Part shown: piece after piece, positions 1 to 7,594 of the stretch
How positions within the stretch are numbered: the first letter of the stretch is position 1
Layout of the letters: each line of letters begins with the position of its first letter
Origin: an uncultured Fibrobacter sp.
GTDB lineage: Bacteria > Fibrobacterota > Fibrobacteria > Fibrobacterales > Fibrobacteraceae
Assembly: GCA_946183925.1 (NCBI GenBank)
Contig: CAMHDS010000021.1
Location: 1-33,923, forward strand
Direction of reading: 5' to 3'
DNA: 33,923 nucleotides
The notes under the pieces: generated by a model
Database searches by the model: none
What the model was told of the DNA's origin: nothing
The model's input: only the letters and a program-made list of their open reading frames with translations
Position numbers and translations under genes: made by a program

Positions 1-725
1 AGTTCTGCATTGTCGCCACCCTTGAGGTTCTTCCAGATTTCTTCGTAGATGTCATCGGTTTTTGTTTCCTTATTGGCCTGCACCGGGAAACGCACGACAA
101 CATGCTTCCTGTACACCTTGGCAAGGTTCTCGTTCACGGGCGTGAACGGGATTTCCATCTCGGTTTCGGCTTCGCCGCACTTGACGAACACAGTGATGCT
201 TGCCCTTTCGTTGTTACGAACAATTGAATCGATGGCGCAAGACTTATTTTCAAGTTCTGCATTCCAGCTACTGTAGGCGTCGTTGAACCTGTTGTCGATA
301 TCTTCGCTAAGTTTGCTCGAGGTACTGCTCAAAGCGTCTTTGATAGACTTATTGATTGCAGCCGTATCGACAGTTTCACCATTTCCGCTTTTGATTCCTT
401 CTTTACCATTGCTGACCGTTCCAATGGTATCACCGTCGCAGACAATGGCAATCCCCGTCGAATCCTTGAGGTATTCCGACCCGCAACGATACTGGATACC
501 CTCCTGGTCACTCAAGGCCATCCATTCGCCGTCAGCACACATATATACGGTCCTTGTGGACTTTACAAAAGCCACAGACCCGTCATTCTGGTCCGTACAC
601 TCTTCATCCAGTTCTTCAAGTACCGAAAGTCCGTCGTTATCCACCACAGACTCGCCTCCGCAAGCGGAGAGGTTGAGCACAATTGCGGCACCGAGTAAAG
701 CCTTTTTTATGAATTGATTCGACAC
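1..725 (-). CDS. Partial lipoprotein of unknown function (N-terminal 241 residues)
   Basis: I do not recognise the family. The frame is open from a GTG at 723-725 to the window edge, so the C-terminus is missing. GTG is chosen because AAGGAG lies 6 bases upstream and because it starts a lipoprotein signal: two Lys at residues 7-8, a hydrophobic stretch 9-20, and a lipobox LSAC with Cys22. The mature part begins CGGES and is acidic and Ser/Thr-rich. It has Cys pairs around residues 43-81 and short segments suggesting small beta domains. Being a lipoprotein it should be anchored in a membrane facing the periplasm or outside. Function cannot be given. The start codon is not ATG, so a simple ATG search would miss it. 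The reading frame is certain; the role is unknown. Confidence 0.8.
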   Translation of the reverse strand, partial: MSNQFIKKALLGAAIVLNLSACGGESVVDNDGLSVLEELDEECTDQNDGSVAFVKSTRTVYMCADGEWMALSDQEGIQYRCGSEYLKDSTGIAIVCDGDTIGTVSNGKEGIKSGNGETVDTAAINKSIKDALSSTSSKLSEDIDNRFNDAYSSWNAELENKSCAIDSIVRNNERASITVFVKCGEAETEMEIPFTPVNENLAKVYRKHVVVRFPVQANKETKTDDIYEEIWKNLKGGDNAE

Positions 726-817
726 AGAATTCTCCTTGTAAAATTTCGACGCCAAATTTAGCAATCAACGTTTTTTTCCACCCCCTAAAAAACAGAAAAA
801 AAAGCCTTTTTTATGAA
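697..817. repeat. 17-bp direct repeat, one copy in the lipoprotein start, one upstream
   Basis: AAAGCCTTTTTTATGAA occurs at 697-713, where it encodes part of the signal peptide of the minus-strand lipoprotein, and again exactly at 801-817 in the intergenic region. The A/T tracts make part of the match cheap, but 17 identical bases within about 100 is unusual. It may be a remnant of a small local duplication. Confidence 0.5.
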
Positions 818-931
818 AAAACGCAAAACATCCTTTTTTTTCAATAAACACACATTTTTCCAATAAAAGAATTATATATATTGGGGGTAAGGCGCCAAAC
901 GCCCAAAGTTTTTAATATTCAAAGGAACATT

Positions 932-1456
932 ATGCTCTCTTACCAAGAAGCCTACAAAATTGCCGCTGAAGTCCACAAAGGTCAAAAGGACAAGGCCGGC
1001 GGACCCTACATCGACTTTCTGCAGAACGTGGCGGACTACCTCAAGAACAAGGGCGAGTCCGAAGAGGTGCAGACCCTCGCCATCCTGCAGGACCTCATCA
1101 CGGCTTCTACCAAGAAGACTCCCGAAGACGTCATCGCCATGGGCGTTCCCGCCGACATGGTGGAACTCATCCAGAAGATGACCTACCACAAGAACCAGGG
1201 CTGGATCGACGAATACAGCTGCAACCTCATGGCCCAGGGTATGCCCGCCGAACAGGCTACCTACGAAGCCCGCGAAAAGGAATTCGTGAAATTCGTGGAG
1301 ACCCTCAAGGACAACCCCGTTGCCGCAAAGGCAAAGGCCGCCATCTTGACCATGCTCATGGACGACAAGTACATCCAGCGCCAGGAACGCCGGGAACTCA
1401 AGACCAAGTTCCGCCTCCACAAGTACAAGGCCGCCATCGAAGCTCTCGAAGCCTGA
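932..1456 (+). CDS. RelA/SpoT-like HD-domain protein with degenerate metal-binding motifs
   Basis: The 174-residue product resembles the N-terminal (p)ppGpp hydrolase (HD) domain of RelA/SpoT/MESH1 proteins. It shows an AAEVHKGQKDKAGGPYID segment (residues 11-28), a helix ending AILQDLI (50-56), and the following TPEDV...GVPADMVELI pattern. In active members the first segment ends in PYI-x-H and the second contains an HD pair. Here these are PYIDF and QD, and no clear later KLAD-type Asp motif is seen, so catalysis by this domain is doubtful. There is no synthetase, TGS or ACT domain. The ATG at 932 is preferred over one at 881 because AAAGGAAC precedes it and homology begins there. The next gene starts 11 bases downstream, suggesting a two-gene operon. 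Family similarity is good; loss of activity is inference. Confidence 0.65.
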   Translation: MLSYQEAYKIAAEVHKGQKDKAGGPYIDFLQNVADYLKNKGESEEVQTLAILQDLITASTKKTPEDVIAMGVPADMVELIQKMTYHKNQGWIDEYSCNLMAQGMPAEQATYEAREKEFVKFVETLKDNPVAAKAKAAILTMLMDDKYIQRQERRELKTKFRLHKYKAAIEALEA

Positions 1457-1467
1457 TAAGCGGGTCC

Positions 1468-2409
1468 ATGATCCTCCGCAAGCCCGACTTTTACAGCCAG
1501 TTCAAGTGTACTGCATCTAGATGCAGCGACACTTGCTGTGTCGGTTGGGAAATAGATATTGACGAAACAACGCAAAGGACCTACCGCAAGGCGGAAGGTC
1601 CTTTTGGCGATAAGCTCCGCGAAAGCATCGAGGACGGGCACTTCAAGTTGCTCCCCCACGATCGCTGCCCATTTTTAGACAAAGAGAACCTCTGCGAAAT
1701 TTACAGGAACCTGGGCGAAAATTATCTCTGCGACATCTGCCGGGAGCACCCTCGTTTCGTGGAGGTCTACGGCGACATCATGGAACAGGGCCTCGGGCTC
1801 TGCTGCGAAGAGGCTACTCGGCTCTTACTTGAAGGGGAAGGCCCACTCGTCTTCACGAGCGAAGAATGCGACGAGCCCGAAGACGAACTGAGCAAAGACG
1901 ACATCGAAATCCGGAACGAAGTGCTTTACGTGCGGGAACAGATTTTTAGCGTACTCGCCGATAGCACAACCCCTTTCAAGGAGAGGCTCTACACCGCTTT
2001 CGGATACATCGACGAGAACCCCTTCGCCCCTCTCGATAGTGTTCGCGAACTGTACGAGCTTCTTGCCAAGACGGTCAGTTTCGGCCCGGCATGGGACAGC
2101 GCCCTTGTCCGCATCAAGGCCCGCATTGATGCCGCATCTGCCGACAGCACTCCTATCGAAGACCAAGGTTATTTTACCGAAACCGAAAGTAGTCGTCTGC
2201 TCGCCTACCTGGTATACAGGCACTTCGCCAAGTGCCTGTTCGAAGGCCATGCCGATGGCAAACGCAATTTCGCCGTATTCTTCTGGAACGTGGTACGGTT
2301 CTTTACTCGTGAGCTGGGCGGAAAAATCGGAGCCGTCAAGATTCTCTCCAGGCAGCTGGAATACTGTGAAGAGAACATGGAGCTAGTGGAGCAAGCGCTG
2401 GACCGCTGA
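1468..2409 (+). CDS. FliB-like cysteine-rich protein (putative lysine N-methylase family)
   Basis: The 313-residue protein has the cysteine layout of the FliB family: C14, C19 and a CC pair at 23-24 followed by VGWEIDID, then C67, C76, C88, C91 and a CC pair at 112-113. In Salmonella FliB methylates flagellin lysines; the conserved cysteines are thought to bind a metal or iron-sulfur cluster. The C-terminal half (about 130-313) is mostly helical with no recognised motif. No flagellar gene is in the window, and Fibrobacter is not known to be flagellated, so the substrate is probably something else. It sits 11 bases after the HD-like gene and is followed by an intrinsic terminator at 2474-2508. 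Family assignment is fairly sure; the reaction and target are not. Confidence 0.7.
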   Translation: MILRKPDFYSQFKCTASRCSDTCCVGWEIDIDETTQRTYRKAEGPFGDKLRESIEDGHFKLLPHDRCPFLDKENLCEIYRNLGENYLCDICREHPRFVEVYGDIMEQGLGLCCEEATRLLLEGEGPLVFTSEECDEPEDELSKDDIEIRNEVLYVREQIFSVLADSTTPFKERLYTAFGYIDENPFAPLDSVRELYELLAKTVSFGPAWDSALVRIKARIDAASADSTPIEDQGYFTETESSRLLAYLVYRHFAKCLFEGHADGKRNFAVFFWNVVRFFTRELGGKIGAVKILSRQLEYCEENMELVEQALDR

Positions 2410-2473
2410 ATTATCGGGAAAAAATGTTCCAAATTACGAGAAAAAGCGCTCCCTTTTAGGCATTTGTCCTCAC

Positions 2474-2508
2474 AAAAATTGGTCAAGTTTTCACTTTGAC
2501 CGATTTTT
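2474..2508 (+). terminator. Intrinsic terminator, symmetric A- and T-tracts
   Basis: AAAAATTGGTCAA and TTGACCGATTTTT form a 13-bp stem (one G-U pair) around a 9-base loop. The flanking A- and T-runs would let it work in both directions. It lies 65 bases after the FliB-like gene and 40 bases before the GH8 start, so any GH8 promoter must be within or just after it. Confidence 0.8.
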
Positions 2509-2511
2509 AAT

Positions 2512-2517
2512 TATCTT
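2512..2517 (+). promoter_or_regulatory. Possible -10 element (TATCTT) of the GH8 gene
   Basis: TATCTT lies 30 bases before the ATG, giving a predicted leader of about 24 bases. The same hexamer is at the better-supported promoter 5077-5082 and upstream of nuoB. At 17-bp spacing the -35 position reads TTTCAC, a weak match that falls in the terminator loop. Tentative. Confidence 0.3.
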
Positions 2518-2547
2518 TCAAAAATAAAGATGAGAAAGGAGTGTCTT

Positions 2548-3957
2548 ATGAAAATCACCACGAAGATTGTTTTTTCTTCGCTTTTGGCCTTTGGGCTTGC
2601 AACCGCCACCGTCAACTTTCCGTTTCCGCAGATGTCCGACTATGGTGGAAATGCGACATTGCTGAGCGACAAGGCAGCCGCTTCGGAACAGCTGAAACAG
2701 CAATTCCTGTATTGGAAACAGGTCATGTACAACGAATCGGGCGATATCGCGGGCATTCGTTCTGACCCGGGTTCCAACGAGTATTTTTCAGAAGGCGTCG
2801 GTTACGGCATGCTTCTGATGGTCTATTTCAGCGATAACACCACCAGTTACCAGGCTCAGTTTGATAAACTGTGGAATTTCTACAAGAAATTCGAAAACAA
2901 GAATGGCTTGATGATTTGGAAAATCGGCAATATGTCGGAGTCCTGGGACGCAGGAAACGGAGCTGCCCTTGACGGCGATATTGATGCCGCAGCAGCCTTA
3001 ATCATGGCGGCCTATCAATTCGGCGATACCAAGTACCTCGACGAAGCCAGGACCCTTATCAAGGCCATGAAGAACGCGGAATTCGAATCCAACGGTCTGC
3101 ATATGCCTGGAGACGCCTGGGGAGACGCCGCATACAACCGCAAAAACCCCGGCTACTTTGACCCCGCCTATATGCCCCTCTTTGCAGCCGTGGACACCGA
3201 CAATTCAACATTCTGGAGCAATACCGCCTACGATGCCAACATGAAACTCTATGAAGCAAGTTCCGCCGAGGTTTCAACGGGCCTAATTGACGACTGGACC
3301 GACAAAAATGGGAAGAGTGAAGACGACTGGTACAGCTATGACGCCTCTCGAGCCCCCTGGCGCAATGCCAAGGCGGTATGTTGGCATGGAGACCAGCGCG
3401 CACTGGCCTTGGACAAGAAGATGGCCGCTTGGGTAGCCACCATTCCGGCATCCAGCATGAGTGGTGCTATTATTCGGTCTTCGGGGCAACTTGGAGGGGA
3501 CCACAACAGTACCTTCGTAACCTCTCTAATGACTGCATTGATTTCCGACGCCCGCTACCAGTCCAAACTTGACGAATATTGGGCCGAAGCCGACAGCCTC
3601 GGTAATGAAAACTATTTCAACCAGTCCCTGAAACTGCTCAACGGTCTCCTGGTCTCCGGCAACATGCCGAACCTCTCCGCAGGAAGCCTGACACCCATTG
3701 AGCCCGGTCCCGAAGCACTCTCCCGCCCAGTCGCAAGCACTTCCAGTTTCCTCTTCGCAAACAACACCGTCAGCGTAAACCTCAAGGGTCAGTCCAAGGT
3801 GGAACTGCTGGACCTGCAGGGCCGCATGGTCCGCACCCTCTGGAACGGGAACGCCAATGGTAGCGTTAGCTTATCCGTAAGCACACAACCGGGAATCTAC
3901 CTGGTGCGAATCCAGGGACAAGGCGTTACCGAGACCCACAAAGTCGCGGTGAGGTAA
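2548..3957 (+). CDS. Secreted glycoside hydrolase family 8 glycanase with T9SS-type sorting domain
   Basis: GH8 enzymes are inverting (alpha/alpha)6-barrel beta-1,4-glycanases (endoglucanases, xylanases, lichenases, chitosanases). The 469-residue product starts with a signal peptide (Lys 2 and 6, hydrophobic 8-20, probable cleavage after ATA). The SEGVGYGM motif carries the expected catalytic acid Glu82. A LDGDID motif (141-146) matches the substrate-binding Asp region, and YDASRAPWR (264-272) is the GH8 signature whose Asp265 is the likely base by analogy with CelA. After a Pro/Ser linker (about 385-405), the last 60-70 residues form a Por/T9SS-like domain with LLDLQGRMVRTLW and GIYLVRI motifs, implying export to the surface or medium. 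The ATG at 2548 is chosen because AAAGGAG precedes it; an ATG at 2530 lacks this. Substrate (cellulose, xylan or mixed-linkage glucan) cannot be decided. Confidence 0.88.
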   Translation: MKITTKIVFSSLLAFGLATATVNFPFPQMSDYGGNATLLSDKAAASEQLKQQFLYWKQVMYNESGDIAGIRSDPGSNEYFSEGVGYGMLLMVYFSDNTTSYQAQFDKLWNFYKKFENKNGLMIWKIGNMSESWDAGNGAALDGDIDAAAALIMAAYQFGDTKYLDEARTLIKAMKNAEFESNGLHMPGDAWGDAAYNRKNPGYFDPAYMPLFAAVDTDNSTFWSNTAYDANMKLYEASSAEVSTGLIDDWTDKNGKSEDDWYSYDASRAPWRNAKAVCWHGDQRALALDKKMAAWVATIPASSMSGAIIRSSGQLGGDHNSTFVTSLMTALISDARYQSKLDEYWAEADSLGNENYFNQSLKLLNGLLVSGNMPNLSAGSLTPIEPGPEALSRPVASTSSFLFANNTVSVNLKGQSKVELLDLQGRMVRTLWNGNANGSVSLSVSTQPGIYLVRIQGQGVTETHKVAVR

Positions 3958-3973
3958 GCGGATGTTCGCCGGA

Positions 3974-4003
3974 GTTTACCCCCGACCACGATCGGGGGTG
4001 AAC
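3974..4003. other. Stem-loop between convergent genes
   Basis: GTTTACCCCCGA pairs with TCGGGGGTGAAC (one T-G pair) around the loop ccacga. It lies between the convergent GH8 and UDP-glucuronate decarboxylase genes. There is no T-run on either side, so it is a poor classical terminator, but it could still end transcription or stabilise 3' ends. Confidence 0.55.
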
Positions 4004-4016
4004 CTGACGACGCTCG

Positions 4017-4943
4017 TTAAACCACAGTCCTGAAGTATTCGATGGTCTTCTGGAGGCCATCAAACAAGTTGACCTTGGGCTCCCAGCCCAGGGCCTTTTT
4101 TGCAAGGGTAATGTCGGGGCGGCGCATCTTGGGGTCGTCGCCGGGCAGGGGCTGGTACACAATCTTACTCTTGGAGCCGGTCTGCTCCAGCACGGCATGG
4201 GCCAGTTCCAACATGGTGAACTCGCCGGGGTTTCCGATGTTCACCGGACCGATAATCTCATCCTGATCCATCATGCGGACAAAACCCTCAATAAGATCGT
4301 CCACATAGCAGAAGCTGCGGGTCTGGGTCCCATCGCCATAGATGGTCAGGTCTTCGCCCTTGAGAGCCTGCACGATGAAGTTGGAAACCACACGTCCGTC
4401 GTTCTTGAGCATGCGAGGACCGTAGGTGTTGAAAATGCGCACAATGCGGATGTCCACATTATTCTGGCGGTGGTAGTCCATAAAGAGAGTCTCTGCCACG
4501 CGCTTGCCCTCATCGTAGCAACTGCGGATACCAATGGGATTTACGTTGCCCCAGTAGTCTTCTTTTTGCGGATGGACAACCGGATCACCATAGACTTCGC
4601 TGGTGCTTGCCTGCAATATGCGGGCGTGGACCCGCTTGGCCAGTCCAAGCATGTTGATGGCCCCCATAACGCTAGTCTTGATGGTCTTTACCGGGTTGAA
4701 CTGGTAATGGACCGGACTTGCGGGGCAGGCCAGGTTGAAAATTCGGTCCACTTCCAGAAGGATAGGTTCTGTCACGTCGTGACGGATAAGCTCAAAGTTG
4801 CGGTTATCCCGCAGGTGCGCGATGTTCTGAAGGCGCCCGGTAAAGTAATTGTCTAGGCACAGGACCTCGTGCCCGTCGTTCAAGAGCCTCTCGCAGAGGT
4901 GGCTACCCAAGAATCCGGCACCGCCGGTCACCAAGCATCTCAT
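4017..4943 (-). CDS. UDP-glucuronate decarboxylase (UDP-xylose synthase)
   Basis: A cytoplasmic short-chain dehydrogenase/reductase of the UXS family. It converts UDP-glucuronate to UDP-xylose with bound NAD, providing a sugar donor for surface polysaccharides. The 308 residues are a typical length for bacterial soluble forms. Visible motifs are the Rossmann [10 protein letters not shown] (7-16), the STSEVYG segment carrying the catalytic Ser/Thr, the Y-x3-K pair in [18 protein letters not shown], and NIGNPGEFT near the sugar-nucleotide site. These fit UXS better than UDP-glucose 4-epimerase. GGAG lies 9 bases before the ATG. It stands alone between a convergent GH8 gene and a divergent barrel-protein gene. 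No glycosyltransferase is adjacent, so the acceptor glycan is unknown. The symbol uxs would fit, but bacterial naming varies. Confidence 0.9.
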   Translation of the reverse strand: MRCLVTGGAGFLGSHLCERLLNDGHEVLCLDNYFTGRLQNIAHLRDNRNFELIRHDVTEPILLEVDRIFNLACPASPVHYQFNPVKTIKTSVMGAINMLGLAKRVHARILQASTSEVYGDPVVHPQKEDYWGNVNPIGIRSCYDEGKRVAETLFMDYHRQNNVDIRIVRIFNTYGPRMLKNDGRVVSNFIVQALKGEDLTIYGDGTQTRSFCYVDDLIEGFVRMMDQDEIIGPVNIGNPGEFTMLELAHAVLEQTGSKSKIVYQPLPGDDPKMRRPDITLAKKALGWEPKVNLFDGLQKTIEYFRTVV

Positions 4944-5053
4944 AAATACTCCATTTTTAGGCCTTAATATAGCAAGGAAACCTTCTTTTTATCGGGAAAA
5001 TATGCATTTGGTCACAAAATAGCCCAAATCTTAACTATTTTTTACCCATCGTC

Positions 5054-5082
5054 TTGCACAACAGGGTTTTTCTTGTTATCTT
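5054..5082 (+). promoter_or_regulatory. Sigma-70-like promoter of the outer-membrane protein gene
   Basis: TTGCAC (5054-5059) and TATCTT (5077-5082) are separated by exactly 17 bases. Transcription would start near 5089, giving a leader of about 29 bases that contains the AAGGAG ribosome-binding site (5105-5110). This is the best promoter visible in the window. Confidence 0.6.
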
Positions 5083-5117
5083 GTTGGCAGACAACAACTT
5101 ACACAAGGAGAACATAC

Positions 5118-5876
5118 ATGTTCAAGAAAATCGCTCTCGCGGCCGCTTTGACCGCTACTGCTTCCTTCGCTACCTGGAACTACTTCCCGGTACTCGAAAA
5201 CCACAAGGGCCAGGCTGAAGTCGGCGTCACCGACAAGATGCAGGACAAGTGGAACCAGCTCGGACTCTTCGTGGGTGCCCGCTACACGGTCATCCCGAAT
5301 TTGGAACTGGGCGTCAAGCTCCCCTACACCATTTTCACCCATTGGGATGGCGAAGATGCGAAGGCCGATGGTCTGAACAACATTCCTCTAATGGTTCGCT
5401 ACCAGTTCATGCCCACCATGAACGCCTTCGTTGACGTGGACCTGCCCGTCGGTGACGAAGAAGTGAGCCCGGACGGTCTCGGCCTCTACTTCGGTGTCCA
5501 GTTCTCCCAGAACTTCGGCATGGTGAACTTCGGTTCTGAAGCCGGCCTCGCCATCCGTACCGAAGGCGACGACGAAGTTTCTCCTCCGTACAACCTGCAC
5601 ATCGGCCTGGAAGGCGACTTCGCCATCAACCCGATGTTCACCCCGTATGTCGGACTCGACTTTGACATGTGGCTCGGCGAATACACTCACGACGGCGACG
5701 AAATTCTGGGTTCTGATGCAAGTGGCAAGTTTGGCATTGCCCCCTACCTCGGTGTGAATATCGCTATCAACCCGATGTTCTATGTTGACCTGAGCGCCAA
5801 GTTCGGCATCGGTGACGACTACTACGGTGATGAAATGCCCATTTGGCTCACCGGCAAGTTCGGCATCAACTTCTAA
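5118..5876 (+). CDS. Putative outer-membrane beta-barrel protein
   Basis: The 252-residue product has a clear signal peptide (MFKK, then Ala/Leu-rich, probable cleavage after SFA near residue 18). It is followed by alternating polar/hydrophobic strands joined by Asp/Gly-rich turns: repeats such as LGLFVGARYTVIPNLELGVKLPY, PTMNAFVDVDLPVG and NPMFYVDLSAKFG look like successive beta-hairpins. It ends with KFGINF, a terminal aromatic residue typical of a barrel-assembly signal. I do not recognise a specific family or substrate. The start at 5118 is fixed by AAGGAG 7 bases upstream and by the signal peptide; an ATG at 5073 would put the promoter inside the gene. It is a single-gene transcription unit with its own promoter and a strong terminator. 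The highly regular codon use suggests good expression (inference). Confidence 0.75.
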   Translation: MFKKIALAAALTATASFATWNYFPVLENHKGQAEVGVTDKMQDKWNQLGLFVGARYTVIPNLELGVKLPYTIFTHWDGEDAKADGLNNIPLMVRYQFMPTMNAFVDVDLPVGDEEVSPDGLGLYFGVQFSQNFGMVNFGSEAGLAIRTEGDDEVSPPYNLHIGLEGDFAINPMFTPYVGLDFDMWLGEYTHDGDEILGSDASGKFGIAPYLGVNIAINPMFYVDLSAKFGIGDDYYGDEMPIWLTGKFGINF

Positions 5877-5901
5877 TCGAAGTCCGTTCAAGAAAAATTT
5901 G

Positions 5902-5929
5902 CCCTCGGCCTGGCCGAGGGTATTTTTTT
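5902..5929 (+). terminator. Strong intrinsic terminator after the barrel-protein gene
   Basis: CCCTCGGC-ctg-GCCGAGGG is followed by TATTTTTTT. It starts 25 bases after the stop codon. Confidence 0.95.
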
Positions 5930-5953
5930 GTCCAGAGAGGACTTCTGAAGTTT

Positions 5954-5998
5954 GTCATTCTGGAGCCCTGGAGCGTAGCGATAGGGCGATAGAATCCA
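5954..5998. repeat. Dispersed palindromic repeat, copy A
   Basis: The element starts GTCATTCTGGAG and ends ATAGAATCCA. Its core CCCTGGAGC-gta-GCGATAGGG can fold, with CCCT and AGGG at the base. The same core, with a longer apical loop, occurs at 31769-31824 inside truB. The shared ends (GTCATYCTG...GAATCCA or GGATCCA) indicate a REP-like family. The neighbouring palindrome 6002-6034 contains CCCTATCG, the complement of the same core. Confidence 0.65.
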
Positions 5999-6001
5999 TG
6001 G

Positions 6002-6034
6002 ACCCTATCGAGCCTTTATAAGGCTCGATAGGGT
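6002..6034 (-). other. Perfect 15-bp-arm palindrome containing the coaE stop codon
   Basis: ACCCTATCGAGCCTT and its exact complement flank a 3-base loop. On the minus strand the left arm encodes the last coaE codons and the right arm holds the TAG stop. No T-run follows, so it is not a standard terminator. It may protect the 3' end or be part of the adjacent repeat element. Confidence 0.8.
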
Positions 6035-6613
6035 GACTTTCACATGATCTTCCAGCTGTTCTGGGGAGCCATCGTTCTCGATTTTAGCGACCGGGATTTC
6101 CTGTGCCTGCCAAACGGCGGCAAGGGCGGCGATATCGCCCTGGGCCTTAATACGACATTCTGCGTCATCGCGGACAAGGCCGCGGGACACCAACCGCTCT
6201 AGGCGAACCCCTGCAGGAGCATCTACCAGCCACACCTGGTCCAGAAGTTTTACCACCTCAGGAATGCGGTGCAAGAGGGCCGCCTCCAGGAACGCCGGTC
6301 CAGAGTGTGCCGCAAAAAAATCCCGAACAGCATCCGTCAGGTAGGGATAAACTAGGGACTCCAATTTTTCACGTGTAGCGACGTCGGAAAAAATGCGCGA
6401 TGCAAAGAATTCGCGGTTCACGCCGTCGGCAGTCAAACACGCTTCGCCAAACTCCGCAGACAGCGCCTTGCGCAGTTCAACGCAGTCCTTATACAGGGTA
6501 TGCACGCAGGCATCGGCGTCCAGCACGGGGAGTCCCCGCCGACGGAGGCACTCCCCCACCGTGGACTTTCCGGAACCGATCGTTCCCGTGATACCGATGC
6601 ACTTACCTGCCAT
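6005..6613 (-). CDS. coaE: Dephospho-CoA kinase
   Basis: This enzyme phosphorylates the 3'-hydroxyl of dephospho-CoA with ATP, the last step of coenzyme A synthesis in the cytoplasm. The 202 residues are the usual length. The P-loop GTIGSGKST is at residues 10-18, followed by LPVLDADACVH with the conserved DAD motif. The lid region has a VRLERLVSRGL segment, and DDAECRI with a downstream Gln-rich stretch matches the family's R-x-x-x-Q-x-D region. The last four residues are encoded inside a perfect palindrome (6002-6034), so the extreme C-terminus may have been reshaped by a repeat insertion. The transporter gene upstream ends 25 bases before its start, suggesting cotranscription. Confidence 0.93.
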   Translation of the reverse strand: MAGKCIGITGTIGSGKSTVGECLRRRGLPVLDADACVHTLYKDCVELRKALSAEFGEACLTADGVNREFFASRIFSDVATREKLESLVYPYLTDAVRDFFAAHSGPAFLEAALLHRIPEVVKLLDQVWLVDAPAGVRLERLVSRGLVRDDAECRIKAQGDIAALAAVWQAQEIPVAKIENDGSPEQLEDHVKVTLSSLIKAR

Positions 6614-6638
6614 AATCTTTCATCCGAAGCCTTGCAAG

Positions 6639-7511
6639 CTAGCCCTTCCCGAGGGAAATCAGGCAGAGTCCCGCCACAATTCCCAGCAGCGCAAGGAATT
6701 TCAGTTTGCTCTTGCGTTCCTTAAAGATAACAATCCCCGCCACAAAGCTGATGAACACGCTGGAACGGCGGAAAACGGTAATCACCGAAATCAGGGCGTC
6801 CTTGTCGCTTACCGCCAAAAAGTAGCAACGGTCCGCTATGATAATCAAGGCTGCCACCAAGAGGAAACTCCAACGGAACTGGAAGGGCTTGGTCTTTTGG
6901 CGGGTCGGGTACCAGGTCACCGCGCAAATGAGGAACTGCCACAGGGCCATATAGAAACTGAACCAGACCTGCACCGTCAGAGGGTCGAAGTCCATCCGTT
7001 GCAAAATCAACTTGTCATACACCCCACTACAGGCGGCAAGGATAGTCCCCAGCACCATGGAAATGACCCAGGGGCTGCTGAAAAAATGCCCCATCTCCTT
7101 ACGACCCGCGAGGCTAAGACCAATGTAAGAAAACAGACACAGGCCAATACCCGCCCACTGCAGGGGGAAAGGCCGCTCCCCCATAAAGCTCACTGCAATG
7201 CCGATGGTAAAAAGGGGCGCGAGAGCTCGGATGGTGGCCGAAATGCTGAGGGGCATGTGGGCGATGGCGTTGTAGGTCAAAAGCCAGCTTCCGCCAACGA
7301 TTAATGCCTTGCCCATCAAGAAAACATGCTCGCGAAGCGCCAGGGTTTCGGTATGCCCCGAAACCAGGACAGGCAGCATGAACAGGGCGTAAAAGGCGCT
7401 GCAAAGGAACAGCACGGGGCGCACCGCATTCCCCTGAACGGACTTTTTCTTGGCCAGGTCGTAAAAACCCAGGAAAAACGCAGAAGAAAGTGCCAGCAAC
7501 AGCCATGACAT
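6639..7511 (-). CDS. EamA/DMT-family transporter
   Basis: A 290-residue integral membrane protein with about ten hydrophobic helices in two repeats, as in the drug/metabolite transporter superfamily. The first repeat starts at MSWLLLALSSAFFLGFYDLAKKK; the GER motif after SFMG (about 130) and a second ER in IVIFKERKSK near the end are typical EamA helix-boundary signatures. Substrates of the family include amino acids, nucleotides and other metabolites; nothing here narrows it down. It precedes coaE on the same strand by 25 bases, which does not by itself link it to CoA metabolism. It is divergent from mscL, and the 83-base gap must hold both promoters. Confidence 0.8.
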   Translation of the reverse strand: MSWLLLALSSAFFLGFYDLAKKKSVQGNAVRPVLFLCSAFYALFMLPVLVSGHTETLALREHVFLMGKALIVGGSWLLTYNAIAHMPLSISATIRALAPLFTIGIAVSFMGERPFPLQWAGIGLCLFSYIGLSLAGRKEMGHFFSSPWVISMVLGTILAACSGVYDKLILQRMDFDPLTVQVWFSFYMALWQFLICAVTWYPTRQKTKPFQFRWSFLLVAALIIIADRCYFLAVSDKDALISVITVFRRSSVFISFVAGIVIFKERKSKLKFLALLGIVAGLCLISLGKG

Positions 7512-7594
7512 AGGTCACAAAATCTAGAAATTCATCTTGCCAAAGGGCGCCACAATACTATTTTTAACCAAGACATCAACCAAAAGGAACCATC

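Noticed and set aside
283..717. Plus-strand frame with Ser/Leu-rich product near the left end
   Set aside because: Antisense to the GTG-started lipoprotein gene, which has a lipobox and ribosome-binding site.
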